From the NCBI GenBank assembly GCA_900541935.1, contig UQLZ01000032.1, forward strand, positions 1 through 25,403: a DNA stretch of 25,403 nucleotides, given 5' to 3'. The notes under the pieces are model-generated. The model was not told the DNA's origin, searched no databases, and saw nothing but the letters and a program-made list of their open reading frames with translations. This stretch comes from an uncultured Prevotellaceae bacterium. Lineage in GTDB: Bacteria > Bacteroidota > Bacteroidia > Bacteroidales > Muribaculaceae. Below, piece after piece: positions 7,636 to 14,316 of this stretch (positions are counted from its first letter, which is position 1; every line of letters begins with the position of its first letter). Position numbers and translations under genes: made by a program.

Positions 7636-8481
7636 TCATTTAAAATTTTCTTTCGTTAGATAGACGCCATTATCTGTTATATTGATAGTGCCGTTTTTTA
7701 GCAGATATCCCAAGGCTTTTTTGAAATCTTTTTTGCTACACTGGAAAACCATCTTAATATCATCTGGGTGTGACTTGTCGCACAATTTCATCTTCCCAGC
7801 ATTGTCGTATAGATAGCCTTGTATCCGCTTTGCCAATTGGAAAACTCTTTCTCCACCAGATTCTCGAAAAGTAACATCAATCTTTCCATCTTCTCGCACT
7901 TGCTTTACATAACCATAAAGTTCATCCCCAGGACGTATCTGGTCAAAAATGTCATTATTGTAAACCATTCCCCAAAAAAGGTTGTCAACAATAACCTTAT
8001 ACCCCAAATCTGTTTTTTCAACAACGATCATCTTTACCTGGTCTCCGATTGTATATTTGGGAATCTTATTGCCTACAAACTTATTCAATTTGGTTGAACC
8101 AACAATTCTTTTTGTTGCATTGTCAATATAAGCATACACAATATAGTACTTTCCTTCCTCCATTGGCGACCTCTGCTCACGGAATGGGACAAGCAAATCT
8201 TTCATAACGCCCATTTCCATAAAGGCTCCTACCCTATTGACAGAAACCGTACGCAACATAGCAAACTCCCCTACTTGAATAAGAGGTCTGTCGGTTGTTG
8301 CAATCAAGCGCCCTTCTGAATCACGATATATAAAAACATCCAAACAATCACCTATTTCTGCATCTTCTGGCACGTAACGAACAGGCAAAAGGATTTCTCC
8401 ATTTTCCTCACCATCAAGATATAAGCCAAAATCCACTCTTTTTACAACCTTGAGATTGTTGATTTTTCCAATTTTTATCAT
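7636..8481 (-). CDS. CvfB/YitL-type S1-domain RNA-binding protein
   Basis: A 281-residue cytoplasmic protein of the CvfB/YitL family, built from consecutive S1-like OB folds and a C-terminal winged-helix segment. The first fold runs from GKINNLKVVKRVDFGLYLDG to LPVRYVP (about 4-37). A second, ending the region RVGAFMEMGVMKDLLVPFREQ (82-102), contains the GAFmemG-type S1 core. Another S1-like stretch is around LFWGMVYNNDIFDQIRPGDELYGYV (168-192). The C terminus, DIKMVFQCSKKDFKKALGYLLKNG and TDNGVYLT, resembles the winged-helix end of the family. In firmicutes CvfB affects virulence gene expression and binds RNA; the role here is unknown. It is a single gene divergent from the lipoprotein-rsmG operon, with no clear -7 element. 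Confidence 0.88.
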   Translation of the reverse strand: MIKIGKINNLKVVKRVDFGLYLDGEENGEILLPVRYVPEDAEIGDCLDVFIYRDSEGRLIATTDRPLIQVGEFAMLRTVSVNRVGAFMEMGVMKDLLVPFREQRSPMEEGKYYIVYAYIDNATKRIVGSTKLNKFVGNKIPKYTIGDQVKMIVVEKTDLGYKVIVDNLFWGMVYNNDIFDQIRPGDELYGYVKQVREDGKIDVTFRESGGERVFQLAKRIQGYLYDNAGKMKLCDKSHPDDIKMVFQCSKKDFKKALGYLLKNGTINITDNGVYLTKENFK

Positions 8482-8561
8482 AACTTTACAATCTGAAATA
8501 AAGACTCAACGTAAACCGTTTTGTGAAACGTTGCTCTCTAACATTTAAACGTTACAAAGTT

Positions 8562-9398
8562 ATGAAAAATTTGCAATTTAATCCCTATATTCTACTATTT
8601 GGGACATTACTTTTGATTTTAAATTCATGCGGGAACAAGACTGATAATACAACTGCTCATCAATGCGACAGTTTAAAATACAATATAATAGCCATTTCAG
8701 ACTCTATAAAGGATGCAACAGGCAGCACTATTATTGTCAATGCAAATGTTGCTTTGCCTCTAAATGAAAGTGGAGATAAAGACATCTCTTCTGTTTACAA
8801 CAAATATTTGCTTAATTTAAAAAATGATTCCATTACAGGTGAAAATGCAGTTATTACTTATGTGAAAAAAATTCTTGACTTTTATAAAACCCCTGCTGAG
8901 AATATCCCTTCAGAACTTGAAGATGAAACAGAAAAGGTTTCAAAGTATGAAATAAACCATAACATTACACCTATCTTCAATAGTTGCAATATTTTCTGCG
9001 TTATGAAAAATACGAATATGAAAAAAGACGGTAATTCAACTATAGAAACCAATAATTATTTTTCATTCAACACTTCAAATTGTAGCCGAATTAACATAAT
9101 GGATATCATCAAAGATGAATATTCTACAGACATTAACAATCTGCTAAAAGAAAGACTTATGCAGCAGGAAGGCGTTACGAACCAATCACAACTAATTGAC
9201 CTTGGCTATTTCAATATCGACAACCTTTCAATTAACAACAATTTCTTTTTCAAAGACAACAAAATCGTTTTCGCTTACGAGCCTTATGAAATTGCTTGCT
9301 TGCAAGTTGGCGAAGTTTGCATTGCTTTGGAGATTGACGAACTAACTCCATACATTAAAGAAAATTCCATTTTATCTAAACTAAACGCAAATGATTAA
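8562..9398 (+). CDS. DUF3298 (RsiV-like) lipoprotein
   Basis: A 278-residue predicted lipoprotein. A GTG in the same frame at 8523 would add 13 polar residues before the signal peptide, so the ATG at 8562 is chosen. It gives MKNLQFNPYILLFGTLLLILNSCG, a type II signal with the lipidated Cys at about residue 23 (LNSC). The C terminus (about 230-268) has FFFKDNKIVFAYEPYEIA followed by EVCIALEIDELTPYI, which fits the DUF3298/RsiV-like domain shared by many Bacteroidota lipoproteins. The middle of the protein has no recognisable motif. Its stop overlaps the rsmG start by 8 bases, so the genes are translationally coupled, although a functional link between a cell-envelope lipoprotein and rRNA methylation is not apparent. 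Membership of DUF3298 is judged from pattern only. Confidence 0.8.
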   Translation: MKNLQFNPYILLFGTLLLILNSCGNKTDNTTAHQCDSLKYNIIAISDSIKDATGSTIIVNANVALPLNESGDKDISSVYNKYLLNLKNDSITGENAVITYVKKILDFYKTPAENIPSELEDETEKVSKYEINHNITPIFNSCNIFCVMKNTNMKKDGNSTIETNNYFSFNTSNCSRINIMDIIKDEYSTDINNLLKERLMQQEGVTNQSQLIDLGYFNIDNLSINNNFFFKDNKIVFAYEPYEIACLQVGEVCIALEIDELTPYIKENSILSKLNAND

Positions 9399-10014
9399 TA
9401 CTATTCTAAAATATTTTTGTGACTTAACAGACAATCAAATACGCCAATATACAGAACTTGGCAAACTTTATCCTGAGTGGAATGACAAAATCAATGTAAT
9501 TTCGAGAAAAGACATTGAGAATTTATACGTAAATCATATTCTCCATTCTCTATCAATTGCTAAATTCACAAACTTCAAAGACGGGTCAACCATTCTCGAT
9601 ATAGGGACAGGTGGCGGTTTCCCAGGTATTCCATTGGCTATAAAATTCCCTAATGTTTCATTCCATCTGGTTGACAGAACTGGCAAAAAAATTTTGGTTG
9701 CTAAAAACATAGCAGAAACAATAGGTCTTAAGAATGTTACGTTCCATCACGGTGATGTTGCCGAGGTAAAGGATAAATATGATTTTGTTGTCTCTCGTGC
9801 CGTTATGGAGTTAGACGGACTGATAAAACTAATAAAAAAGAACGTTAAGAAGGAATGCATTAATGGACTACCAAACGGCTTAATTTGCCTAAAAGGTGGA
9901 GAATTGGAGAAGGAAACATCAAAAACCACTTATCCAAAAATGATTGAAAGCATTTCAACCTATTTCGATGAAGAATTTTTTGAAACAAAGAAAATTGTTT
10001 ACGTTCAATTATAA
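9391..10014 (+). CDS. rsmG: 16S rRNA (guanine527-N7)-methyltransferase RsmG
   Basis: SAM-dependent N7 methylation of G527 in 16S rRNA (E. coli numbering). The protein has 207 residues, the usual length. The N terminus carries the family pattern LYPEWNDKINVISRKDIENLYVNHILHSL (26-54, equivalent to the WNxxxNLT and HILDSL blocks). The SAM site is ILDIGTGGGFPGIPLAI at 68-84, followed by FHLVDRTGKKILV (91-103), GDVAEV (121-126) and the active-site region FVVSRAV (132-138). It overlaps the preceding lipoprotein gene by 8 bases, and the next gene starts 6 bases after its stop. Loss of RsmG gives low-level streptomycin resistance in other bacteria. Confidence 0.96.
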   Translation: MINTILKYFCDLTDNQIRQYTELGKLYPEWNDKINVISRKDIENLYVNHILHSLSIAKFTNFKDGSTILDIGTGGGFPGIPLAIKFPNVSFHLVDRTGKKILVAKNIAETIGLKNVTFHHGDVAEVKDKYDFVVSRAVMELDGLIKLIKKNVKKECINGLPNGLICLKGGELEKETSKTTYPKMIESISTYFDEEFFETKKIVYVQL

Positions 10015-10020
10015 TTTATT

Positions 10021-10659
10021 ATGAATGTCAAGACTTTAGTATTCAATCCTTTTCAGGAAAACACATATATAGTTTGGTCAAAGAGCGGAGAATGTGCTAT
10101 TATTGACCCTGGTATGATGTATCGCAACGAATACCAAGCCATTTCTGCATTTATCGAAGAGAAAGGGTTAACTCCCACCCACCTGCTGAATACTCACATG
10201 CACATAGACCACGTTGCCGGCAATGAATATATCTGCAATAAGTATGGGCTTGTCGCCGAAGGTAATATAGAAGACAATTTTCTGGCAGAAAGGGTGAAAG
10301 AGCAAGCACAAATGTTTGGCGTTCCATATAGCGGAAACAATGTTACAATTGGAAAAAACCTTTCAGAAAACGATATTATAAAAATCGGTGATGAATCGCT
10401 AAAAGTTATCGAAATTCCAGGACACTCAAAAGGTCACATTGCCTTCTACTCTGAAAAAGACGGTTTTATTTTTACCGGTGACGCTCTCTTTCAACTAAGC
10501 ATCGGGCGAACTGACCTGCCAACCGGCAACTACAACCAACTGCTCACAAGCATTGATACAAAATTAATGACATTGCCTGATGAAACAGTTGTCTATCCCG
10601 GACACGGCAATAAAACGACTATAGGATTTGAACGCGAACACAATCCGTACATAATCTAA
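10021..10659 (+). CDS. Metallo-beta-lactamase-fold hydrolase, glyoxalase II-like
   Basis: A 212-residue cytoplasmic metal hydrolase. The two-metal site is complete: H59-x-H61-x-D63-H64 (THMHIDHVAGN), H135 in IPGHSKGH, D154 in FTGDALF and H195 in YPGHGNKTT. These match the glyoxalase II-like branch, which hydrolyses thioesters. The protein lacks the C-terminal helical domain of true hydroxyacylglutathione hydrolase, so a thioesterase or other small-molecule substrate is possible; the short form is common in Bacteroidota. It is the last gene of the operon with the DUF3298 lipoprotein and rsmG, ending in a bidirectional terminator. The exact substrate cannot be read from sequence. Confidence 0.93.
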   Translation: MNVKTLVFNPFQENTYIVWSKSGECAIIDPGMMYRNEYQAISAFIEEKGLTPTHLLNTHMHIDHVAGNEYICNKYGLVAEGNIEDNFLAERVKEQAQMFGVPYSGNNVTIGKNLSENDIIKIGDESLKVIEIPGHSKGHIAFYSEKDGFIFTGDALFQLSIGRTDLPTGNYNQLLTSIDTKLMTLPDETVVYPGHGNKTTIGFEREHNPYII

Positions 10660-10753
10660 CAGACATACACACCAAACACTAAAAAAATATATACATATTT
10701 GAGTTATTCCAATGAAAATTTTTAAGAATTTATCTTGGATTTTCCAAATAAAT

Positions 10754-10789
10754 AAAGCCTAACTTCTATATTTTTGAAGATTAGGCTTT
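10754..10789. terminator. Bidirectional hairpin terminator between convergent genes
   Basis: AAAGCCTAA (10754-10762) pairs with TTAGGCTTT (10781-10789). Inside it, CTTC (10763-10766) pairs with GAAG (10776-10779) around a T-rich loop, with one bulged A. AT-rich tracts follow on both strands. It separates the plus-strand hydrolase gene (ends 10659) from the minus-strand PepSY-like gene (ends 10842). Confidence 0.8.
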
Positions 10790-10841
10790 GTATTTTACAC
10801 CTTAAAGGATAGTATTTATCTGGATAAAAAGAATCTTCAAA

Positions 10842-11297
10842 TTAATTGTCGATGTCAATCAGTTTGAAATTTTTATCGAATGTCAACTCTATGCCATTTG
10901 ACAAATCAACGCCATACTCTTTTCTATCCCTGTCTATCTTTATAATTCTCATTCCTGGATAATTTGAACTTACGTAAGATTTTATTTTATTAGGAACTAT
11001 CGCATTTGGAACAAACGATGATTTGCAATCAATATCTTCCCATTCTCCATTTCTGTCAAACTCAATATTGTTGCCATTAGAGAATATAACGTCATAATTT
11101 TTACCTATCAAATCTCTATCTTCCTTAACAAGGACAACCTTATCTCCTCTAAAATGTTTTTTAACGAATTGCTGCGCCTTTACTGGGAGTTCCTTAACAG
11201 TTATAACTTTATCGTTATCAGCACATGCTGACGCAAATCCTACTGTTATCAATGCGAGCACTATGGCTAAATTTCTTAGAACGTTTTTCATTTTCAT
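10842..11297 (-). CDS. PepSY-like (DUF2874) exported protein
   Basis: A 151-residue secreted protein with a signal peptide (MKMKNVLRNLAIVLALITVGFASACA, residues 1-26); Cys25 could be a lipidation site, but the boundary fits ordinary cleavage as well. The mature part holds two similar PepSY-like/DUF2874 units. The first is ELPVKAQQFVKKHF then VVLVKEDRDLIGKNYDVIFSNG, and the second is VPNKIKSYVSSNYPGMRIIKIDRDRKEYGVDLSNG. Each pairs a helix with a small beta-sheet, ending in the pattern FDRNGEW/FDKNFKL. Such proteins are abundant in the periplasm or outer envelope of gut Bacteroidota; their function is not known beyond a suspected binding or inhibitory role. It is a single gene with a weak candidate promoter. 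Confidence 0.85.
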   Translation of the reverse strand: MKMKNVLRNLAIVLALITVGFASACADNDKVITVKELPVKAQQFVKKHFRGDKVVLVKEDRDLIGKNYDVIFSNGNNIEFDRNGEWEDIDCKSSFVPNAIVPNKIKSYVSSNYPGMRIIKIDRDRKEYGVDLSNGIELTFDKNFKLIDIDN

Positions 11298-11327
11298 TTG
11301 ATGTTTTATATTTATATATCATTCATA

Positions 11328-11359
11328 AAACAATAACTTCAATGCTAATGTTTATCAAA
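11328..11359 (-). promoter_or_regulatory. Possible promoter of the PepSY-like gene
   Basis: On the minus strand TTTG (complement of 11356-11359) precedes TATTGTTT (complement of 11328-11335) by 20 bases. The -33 and the spacing fit the Bacteroidota consensus, but the -7 element is imperfect. The leader to the ATG at 11297 would be about 20-25 bases. Confidence 0.35.
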
Positions 11360-11409
11360 CATCGCAAATTTAAACTTTTTTAGCCAAGTCAGTTCTTACA
11401 TTATTCAAA

Positions 11410-12219
11410 CTATACAAAAAATTCAAGCAACTTATCCGACAACTCTTTCTGTAACTTAAAATCCGGCTGGTAATACCTGTCGCTAAGTTGCCCAAGAAAA
11501 TCAAGCTTTTGCGCCGGTACTATAACAGGCCCCCTAAGAACCGTCAAGACGAACGGAGAACAATCATCTATAATTTCTTCTTTACTTTCCTTTAGGAATA
11601 ATTTGCAGTCAACAGTATTCATCAAAAATAACTCACAATCGATACCTACTTGATGTACGAAAACCACCTTTTCGCCGACCTGCGGCAAATCAAGTTCCCA
11701 CGGCGGGAAACCTCCCCAACGAAAATGCGCATAACCATTATTCCAAATACTCTTGTTAAATTTCTCCCACTCCTCATCATCAAATAGTTTTATCCTCAAA
11801 CGCGAATCTATAGGTTCTTTACTTTTAACAAACACCCTTATATGCAAACGGTCGCTATAAGGAGCCCACTCTTTTTTCTCACTAATTTCTGCAACAAGCG
11901 AGTCCTGCCAGCCCATATCAAGCAGCGCCGCAATAGCAGTATTTTGAGTTCTCGGAATATAACCAAGTATATAATCAAAATCGAAATTCTCAGGGTCGCC
12001 ATCAAAATCATCAATAAGAGCAACTGCAACAGCATTAATATCATGTGGATTGCCCTTTTCCCTAACAAGTGCTATCTTAGTTCCTACTTCCAACTCTTCC
12101 CAAACATCATCAATATCATGGAAACTAATGCCTGCAACGGGGCACTCCAAAATAACTCGCCACTTATAAATTGGTTGCGACTCAATAGGAATCGAAAAAC
12201 CTCTTTCTCTCCTTTCCAT
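11410..12219 (-). CDS. HIRAN-domain protein
   Basis: A 269-residue protein with a HIRAN domain at about 20-132. Diagnostic stretches are FHDIDDVWEELEVGTKIALVREKGNPHDINAVAV (33-66, with the RExxNPxDxNAVAV core) and YILGYIPRTQNTAIAALLDMG (83-103). HIRAN is an OB-like fold that in the eukaryotic helicases HLTF/Rad5 binds single-stranded 3' DNA ends; in bacteria it occurs alone or next to nucleases and helicases. The C-terminal half (about 138-269) has no motif I recognise; it contains an aromatic/Pro-rich stretch (HFRWGGFPPWELDLPQVGEK) and ends in a helical tail. There is no helicase or nuclease domain in this protein. The gene lies 42 bases after a small basic-protein gene on the same strand. 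A role in DNA repair is a family-level inference. Confidence 0.82.
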   Translation of the reverse strand: MERRERGFSIPIESQPIYKWRVILECPVAGISFHDIDDVWEELEVGTKIALVREKGNPHDINAVAVALIDDFDGDPENFDFDYILGYIPRTQNTAIAALLDMGWQDSLVAEISEKKEWAPYSDRLHIRVFVKSKEPIDSRLRIKLFDDEEWEKFNKSIWNNGYAHFRWGGFPPWELDLPQVGEKVVFVHQVGIDCELFLMNTVDCKLFLKESKEEIIDDCSPFVLTVLRGPVIVPAQKLDFLGQLSDRYYQPDFKLQKELSDKLLEFFV

Positions 12220-12261
12220 AAGAAACGCTTTATAAAATTAAATGTAATATAAAAATCGATA

Positions 12262-12444
12262 CTAAAAATCTTGCTTGCCTTTGTGTTTATTCTTTCTTGT
12301 ATATAATTTCTTAGATTTATGAACCTTGTAAAAAGAATGAAAGCCAGGACCAAATAATTCCTTTTCAGACTCTCTGCTACCTTTCTTTACAGCGGTTATG
12401 AATGTTTCAAAATTAATGGATTTATTGTTGTTTTTCTTTTTCAT
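12262..12444 (-). CDS. Small basic conserved-type protein
   Basis: A 60-residue, strongly basic protein starting MKKKNNNKSINFETF, then ITAVKKGSRESEKELFG and a Lys/Arg/His-rich tail (FYKVHKSKKLYTRKNKHKG). The frame is open to 12495, but that part overlaps a terminator hairpin at 12470-12492, so the ATG at 12444 (or 12462) is the likely start. I remember similar small proteins in Bacteroidota carrying an HKVHKSKKxYxRK-like tail, but cannot name a family. The composition suggests nucleic-acid binding, perhaps to RNA or ribosomes; that is inference. It lies between the HU/SPOR gene and the HIRAN gene on the same strand. Confidence 0.6.
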   Translation of the reverse strand: MKKKNNNKSINFETFITAVKKGSRESEKELFGPGFHSFYKVHKSKKLYTRKNKHKGKQDF

Positions 12445-12469
12445 GACGGTAATGTTTTTCATAAAAGAA

Positions 12470-12492
12470 AAGAGTGCTACATAAACACTCTT
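12470..12492 (-). terminator. Terminator of the ung-HU/SPOR operon
   Basis: A 7-bp stem pairs AAGAGTG (12470-12476) with CACTCTT (12486-12492) around a 9-base loop. Read on the minus strand it is followed by TTCTTTTAT. It begins 15 bases after the stop of the HU/SPOR gene. The stem is short, so it may be leaky. Confidence 0.6.
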
Positions 12493-12507
12493 CATATAAT
12501 TTAAATT

Positions 12508-13437
12508 TTATTCAGCCCTAAATATCCAGGAATCAATATTGTTAGCAAGAAGTTTCTCGTGCTCTTTCTCCACGTCATCAAATGAATCTGAAGAAGCAGA
12601 ACTTACTTTATAGAAATTCCCATATTTCTCCATCATCACGAGATTTTCAAGAGAAGATTCTTCAATGAATTTTTTCGCTTGCCTTTCTGTTCTAAATGAA
12701 GCAACTATCAAATGATATTTCTTTTGACCTTCTGGTTCAACTGTCTCCTCAACAGTTTTTTCCTCAATAGTTTCTTTTTTCTCAACCTCAGTAACAACGG
12801 GGTCTATATTTGATTTTGAAATAGTCACTGTTGGAACTATCGCTGCTGTATCCGGAGTATTCTCCACAACAATCGGCGTTGACAATACAAACGACAACAC
12901 AATTAAAATGGCCACCGTTGCAACAACCCTAAATATATTTTTATTTATTGGAATATAAATAATGTCATTTCTTTTGGATTTTTCCGCATTATGCTCAACG
13001 GCATCAACAGACTGCTCTTCTTGCATCGGTTTTGTTAGATTCAACAAAGTCAAACCGTAATAGTCACCAAAGAAATTATTCAAAGCCGAAGGCTCAAAAG
13101 TGATTACTGAATCTGCTTCCTTAAACCTACCAAGATTGCCAAAATCCATTTCGCCAAATTCCGACAACTGCGCCTTTAATGCTGAGACTTCCTCAGCAAT
13201 AATCGAAATAGCCTTATCGTAAGAAATCTGATTCTTTCTCATTAAGGATGTTGCCAGCATACCATCATTATGAGTGATTGCACCATTAAACGCTATTTGC
13301 TTTACCGGCGGAATTATCGTTCCCGCTTCAGTCAAAACAGCGTTTTCCTTGTGTACAATAAATGCACCAAAGTTAGGCAAAACGACGCAATCATTACGCC
13401 GCAACAAATACTCAATATGTCGGATTATTGCTAACAT
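12508..13437 (-). CDS. HU-domain / membrane / SPOR-domain protein
   Basis: A 309-residue single-pass membrane protein. The N-terminal part (about 1-135) is an HU/IHF-like DNA-binding module of the HU-CCDC81 bacterial type: MLAIIRHIEYLLRRNDCVVLPNFGAFI, then NGAITHNDGMLATSLM and FGNLGRFKEADSVITFEPS. One transmembrane helix follows (RVVATVAILIVLSFVLS, about 168-184). An acidic Glu/Thr-rich linker leads to a C-terminal SPOR domain (about 240-309, KYHLIVASFRTERQAKKFIEE to YGNFYKVSS). SPOR domains bind denuded peptidoglycan glycans at division sites. The ATG at 13437 is preferred to a GTG two codons upstream (13443). It is last in the ung - DUF5103 - TPR operon. A bridge between nucleoid and septal wall is an attractive but untested reading. 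Confidence 0.88.
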   Translation of the reverse strand: MLAIIRHIEYLLRRNDCVVLPNFGAFIVHKENAVLTEAGTIIPPVKQIAFNGAITHNDGMLATSLMRKNQISYDKAISIIAEEVSALKAQLSEFGEMDFGNLGRFKEADSVITFEPSALNNFFGDYYGLTLLNLTKPMQEEQSVDAVEHNAEKSKRNDIIYIPINKNIFRVVATVAILIVLSFVLSTPIVVENTPDTAAIVPTVTISKSNIDPVVTEVEKKETIEEKTVEETVEPEGQKKYHLIVASFRTERQAKKFIEESSLENLVMMEKYGNFYKVSSASSDSFDDVEKEHEKLLANNIDSWIFRAE

Positions 13438-13476
13438 CAACACAAAATTACAAATTTTTCACAGAAAGAGCAAACT

Positions 13477-14301
13477 CTATTTTGCTTTTTTCTTAAAAAA
13501 TTTTGCAACCAATTCTCTATCAGCGCCAAGTAAAATTGCTTCCCTCGCATATTTTTCAGCATCATCGAATCTATACTGCTTTTCTGCCAATGCTGCCTTC
13601 AATACATATAAGTCTGGATTTGCCGGCTCAACCTTCTGCGCCTCCATTAAATCAGCTCCTGCCTCCGGCAACTGTCCTGTCTCAATATAGCATTCTGCAC
13701 GACTCAAATATGTTTCAGGACGATTTTCCTTCTTTATCACTTCCGAATAAAACTCGATAGCCTTTACATAATCATTTTTTATTTTGTAAAGCAAAGCCAT
13801 TCCCCTTTTGGCATCAACATACTCCTTATTTATTTTAAGAGCCTCCTCAAAATCACCTTTTGCAATTTCAAATTCACCAAAGCCCAATGCAAGCATTCCG
13901 TGGTAATATTTTGCATCTAAATCTGTCTTGTCTAAAGCCAAAATACGGTCATAGTCATAATATGCATTTTCCAGACTGTCCATTTCAAGATAGAGCAATG
14001 CCCTATTTCTTAAAATAGCCACCGCATTAGGCGTTATCGCCAAAGCATTCTTATAATCTTTTAATGCCTCATCCAATTTACCCATATTACGGTGAACTGT
14101 ACCCAAATTTGACAAAAGGATAAAATTGCTTGGATTTCCAGGTCTTTGCTTAAGGGCTGAGAGCAATGACTTTTCTGCCATAACCCAATTTTGCTTTTCG
14201 ATATAGCGGTCTATCGAATCAATACAATTTTCATAAGATTGACCTCTCAAGGGTATTGAGAATGAAACAATCATAACTATTATTAATAAATATCTGTTCA
14301 T
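13477..14301 (-). CDS. Exported tetratricopeptide repeat protein
   Basis: A 274-residue protein with an N-terminal signal peptide (MNRYLLIIVMIVSFSIPLRGQS) and then TPR units up to the C terminus. Helical repeat boundaries are visible at NLGTVHRNMGKLDEALKDYK, YLEMDSLENAYYDYDRIL, GMLALGFGEFEIAKGDFEEA, LLYKIKNDYVKAIEFYSEV and CYIETGQLPEAGADLMEA. These show the usual spacing of about 34 residues and the A/G/Y positions of TPRs. A TTG upstream in the same frame (14313) would put four residues ahead of the signal and is rejected. It is probably periplasmic and acts as a scaffold; the partner is unknown. It lies 15 bases after the DUF5103 gene in an operon from ung to the HU/SPOR gene, suggesting an envelope role. 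Confidence 0.88.
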   Translation of the reverse strand: MNRYLLIIVMIVSFSIPLRGQSYENCIDSIDRYIEKQNWVMAEKSLLSALKQRPGNPSNFILLSNLGTVHRNMGKLDEALKDYKNALAITPNAVAILRNRALLYLEMDSLENAYYDYDRILALDKTDLDAKYYHGMLALGFGEFEIAKGDFEEALKINKEYVDAKRGMALLYKIKNDYVKAIEFYSEVIKKENRPETYLSRAECYIETGQLPEAGADLMEAQKVEPANPDLYVLKAALAEKQYRFDDAEKYAREAILLGADRELVAKFFKKKAK

Positions 14302-14316
14302 AGAAATCAACAAAGT

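Noticed and set aside
8523..8561. Upstream GTG start for the DUF3298 lipoprotein
   Set aside because: It would place 13 polar residues before a standard lipoprotein signal peptide; the ATG at 8562 begins exactly at the signal.
10711..10761. A 16-codon frame starting MKIFKNLSW in the gap after the glyoxalase II-like gene
   Set aside because: It runs into the terminator hairpin, has no leader features and is no longer than expected by chance in AT-rich DNA.
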